Source: an uncultured Oscillospiraceae bacterium (lineage in GTDB: Bacteria; Bacillota; Clostridia; Oscillospirales; Ruminococcaceae). Taken from it: 5,015 nucleotides of DNA. Both the position numbers and the translations under genes were made by a program. Under the pieces are notes generated by a model that saw only the letters and a program-made list of their open reading frames with translations, was not told where the DNA came from and searched no databases. The stretch is taken from positions 1-5,015 of the forward strand of contig CAJTSZ010000135.1 in the NCBI GenBank assembly GCA_910578755.1. The letters run 5' to 3'. Shown here one piece after another: positions 4,274 to 5,015 of the stretch. The stretch's first letter is position 1; each line of letters opens with the position of its first letter.

Positions 4274-5015
4274 ATGATTATTATTCTAAAAAAAGGGACT
4301 GCCCCCCAAAAAATTGAGGAAATTATCCAGCACTTTGATGGATTGAACATAAAAAGCCAGCAAATCCAGGGCGTTCACGAAACCATTATTGGCCTGGTTG
4401 GCGACACCTCTGCCCTGGACATTGAGGATATTAAATCCATGGACAGTGTGGCGGAGGTAAAACGGATACAGGAGCCCTACAAAAAGGCCAACCGCAAATT
4501 CCACCCGGAGGATACCGTGGTAAGCGTTGGCGGCTTTTCCATTGGCGGGGGACATTTCCAGGTGGTCGCCGGGCCCTGCTCTGTGGAAAGCGAGGAACAA
4601 ATGACCTGTGTGGCAGCGGAAGTAAAGGATTGCGGGGCAGCCATGATGCGTGGCGGGGCCTTTAAGCCCCGTACTTCTCCCTACGCCTTCCAGGGGCTGC
4701 GCCAAAAGGGGCTGGAGCTGCTGCTGGCCGCCAAAAAGGCCACCGGTATGCCTATTGTCACCGAAATTATGGACGCTTCTCATCTGCCCCTGTTTGAGGA
4801 TGTGGACGTTATCCAGGTAGGGGCGCGGAATATGCAGAACTTTGAGCTGCTAAAGGAGCTGGGCCATGTGAAAAAGCCTATCCTGCTGAAAAGAGGATTA
4901 GCCAACACCATGGATGAGCTGTTAATGAGCGCCGAGTATATTATGGCTGGCGGCAACAACCAAGTCATCCTTTGCGAACGGGGCATACGCACCTTTGAAA
5001 CCGCTACCCGCAACA
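4274..5015 (+). CDS. aroF: 3-deoxy-7-phosphoheptulonate (DAHP) synthase, type I-beta, partial
   Basis: This enzyme condenses phosphoenolpyruvate with erythrose 4-phosphate, the first step of the shikimate pathway, in the cytoplasm. The first 247 residues are present; relatives have about 340, so roughly 90 are missing beyond the right edge. Residues 1-70 form the small ferredoxin-like regulatory domain (MIIILKKGTAPQKIEEI) of the Thermotoga-like class, implicated in feedback inhibition by Tyr/Phe. The catalytic barrel follows, with VVAGPCSVES (metal-binding Cys102), GGAFKPRTSPYAFQG (131-137 is the PEP/phosphate signature KPRTSPY), VTEIMD, QVGARNMQNF, PILLKRGLANT and ILCERGIRTFETATRN. The later metal ligands (His, Glu, Asp) fall at or past the cut. 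The start has a good ribosome binding site. The Phe/Tyr-rich leader and terminator just upstream imply attenuation by aromatic amino-acid supply. Confidence 0.97.
   Translation, partial: MIIILKKGTAPQKIEEIIQHFDGLNIKSQQIQGVHETIIGLVGDTSALDIEDIKSMDSVAEVKRIQEPYKKANRKFHPEDTVVSVGGFSIGGGHFQVVAGPCSVESEEQMTCVAAEVKDCGAAMMRGGAFKPRTSPYAFQGLRQKGLELLLAAKKATGMPIVTEIMDASHLPLFEDVDVIQVGARNMQNFELLKELGHVKKPILLKRGLANTMDELLMSAEYIMAGGNNQVILCERGIRTFETATRN

Noticed and set aside
4024..4317. 97-codon plus-strand frame overlapping the leader peptide and the aroF start
   Set aside because: It has no ribosome binding site, runs through the terminator and out of frame into aroF, while the 4014 frame has GGAGG at correct spacing and a biased Phe/Tyr content.
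4286..5013. Long minus-strand frames opposite aroF
   Set aside because: These are antisense shadows of a clearly conserved DAHP synthase coding frame.

Overview
The window suggests an anaerobic, Gram-positive gut-type Clostridia genome. The grounds are a long 2-hydroxyacyl-CoA-dehydratase-type activase, strong AGGAGG-like ribosome binding sites, GC-rich coding DNA between AT-rich spacers, and intergenic DNA packed with palindromes. An Oscillospirales-like host is my inference; no rRNA or other marker is present to fix the lineage.

Left part (1-2260, minus strand): the N-terminal and middle portion of a very large oxygen-sensitive ATPase-type activase. It has two BcrA/BadF/HgdC-like ASKHA domains, a four-cysteine motif and the start of a DUF2229-type region, and it runs off the left edge. 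The reading frame breaks near 1900. There the conserved glycine-rich segment carrying the first Fe-S cysteine of activase domain 1 is missing, about 41 nt judged from the family. The gene is therefore a recent pseudogene or contains an assembly error.

Middle (2261-3340, minus strand): a 372-bp spacer with two clean hairpins, then a TetR/AcrR-family repressor with a good ribosome binding site. Just upstream of the repressor is a 26-bp near-perfect inverted repeat against a -10 box, most likely its own operator. The regulator lies upstream of the activase in the same direction and is its most obvious candidate target.

Intergenic array (about 3341-3952): no credible gene. It holds about a dozen consecutive hairpins, several perfect. 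Related hairpins keep their pairing while their arm sequences differ, and two segments are inverted diverged copies of one another. This looks like a cluster of degenerate palindromic repeats or a structured RNA.

Right part (3953-5015, plus strand): a TTGACT/TATAGT promoter, a strong ribosome binding site, and a 40-residue leader peptide with 7 Phe and 3 Tyr among residues 4-24. A 10-bp hairpin spans its stop codon, followed by an intrinsic terminator and then aroF, a type Ib DAHP synthase (partial at the right edge). This is a textbook layout for ribosome-mediated transcription attenuation of the first step of the shikimate pathway by Phe/Tyr supply. It is the clearest functional discovery in the window, because aromatic amino-acid genes in Firmicutes are more usually controlled by T-box or TRAP systems.
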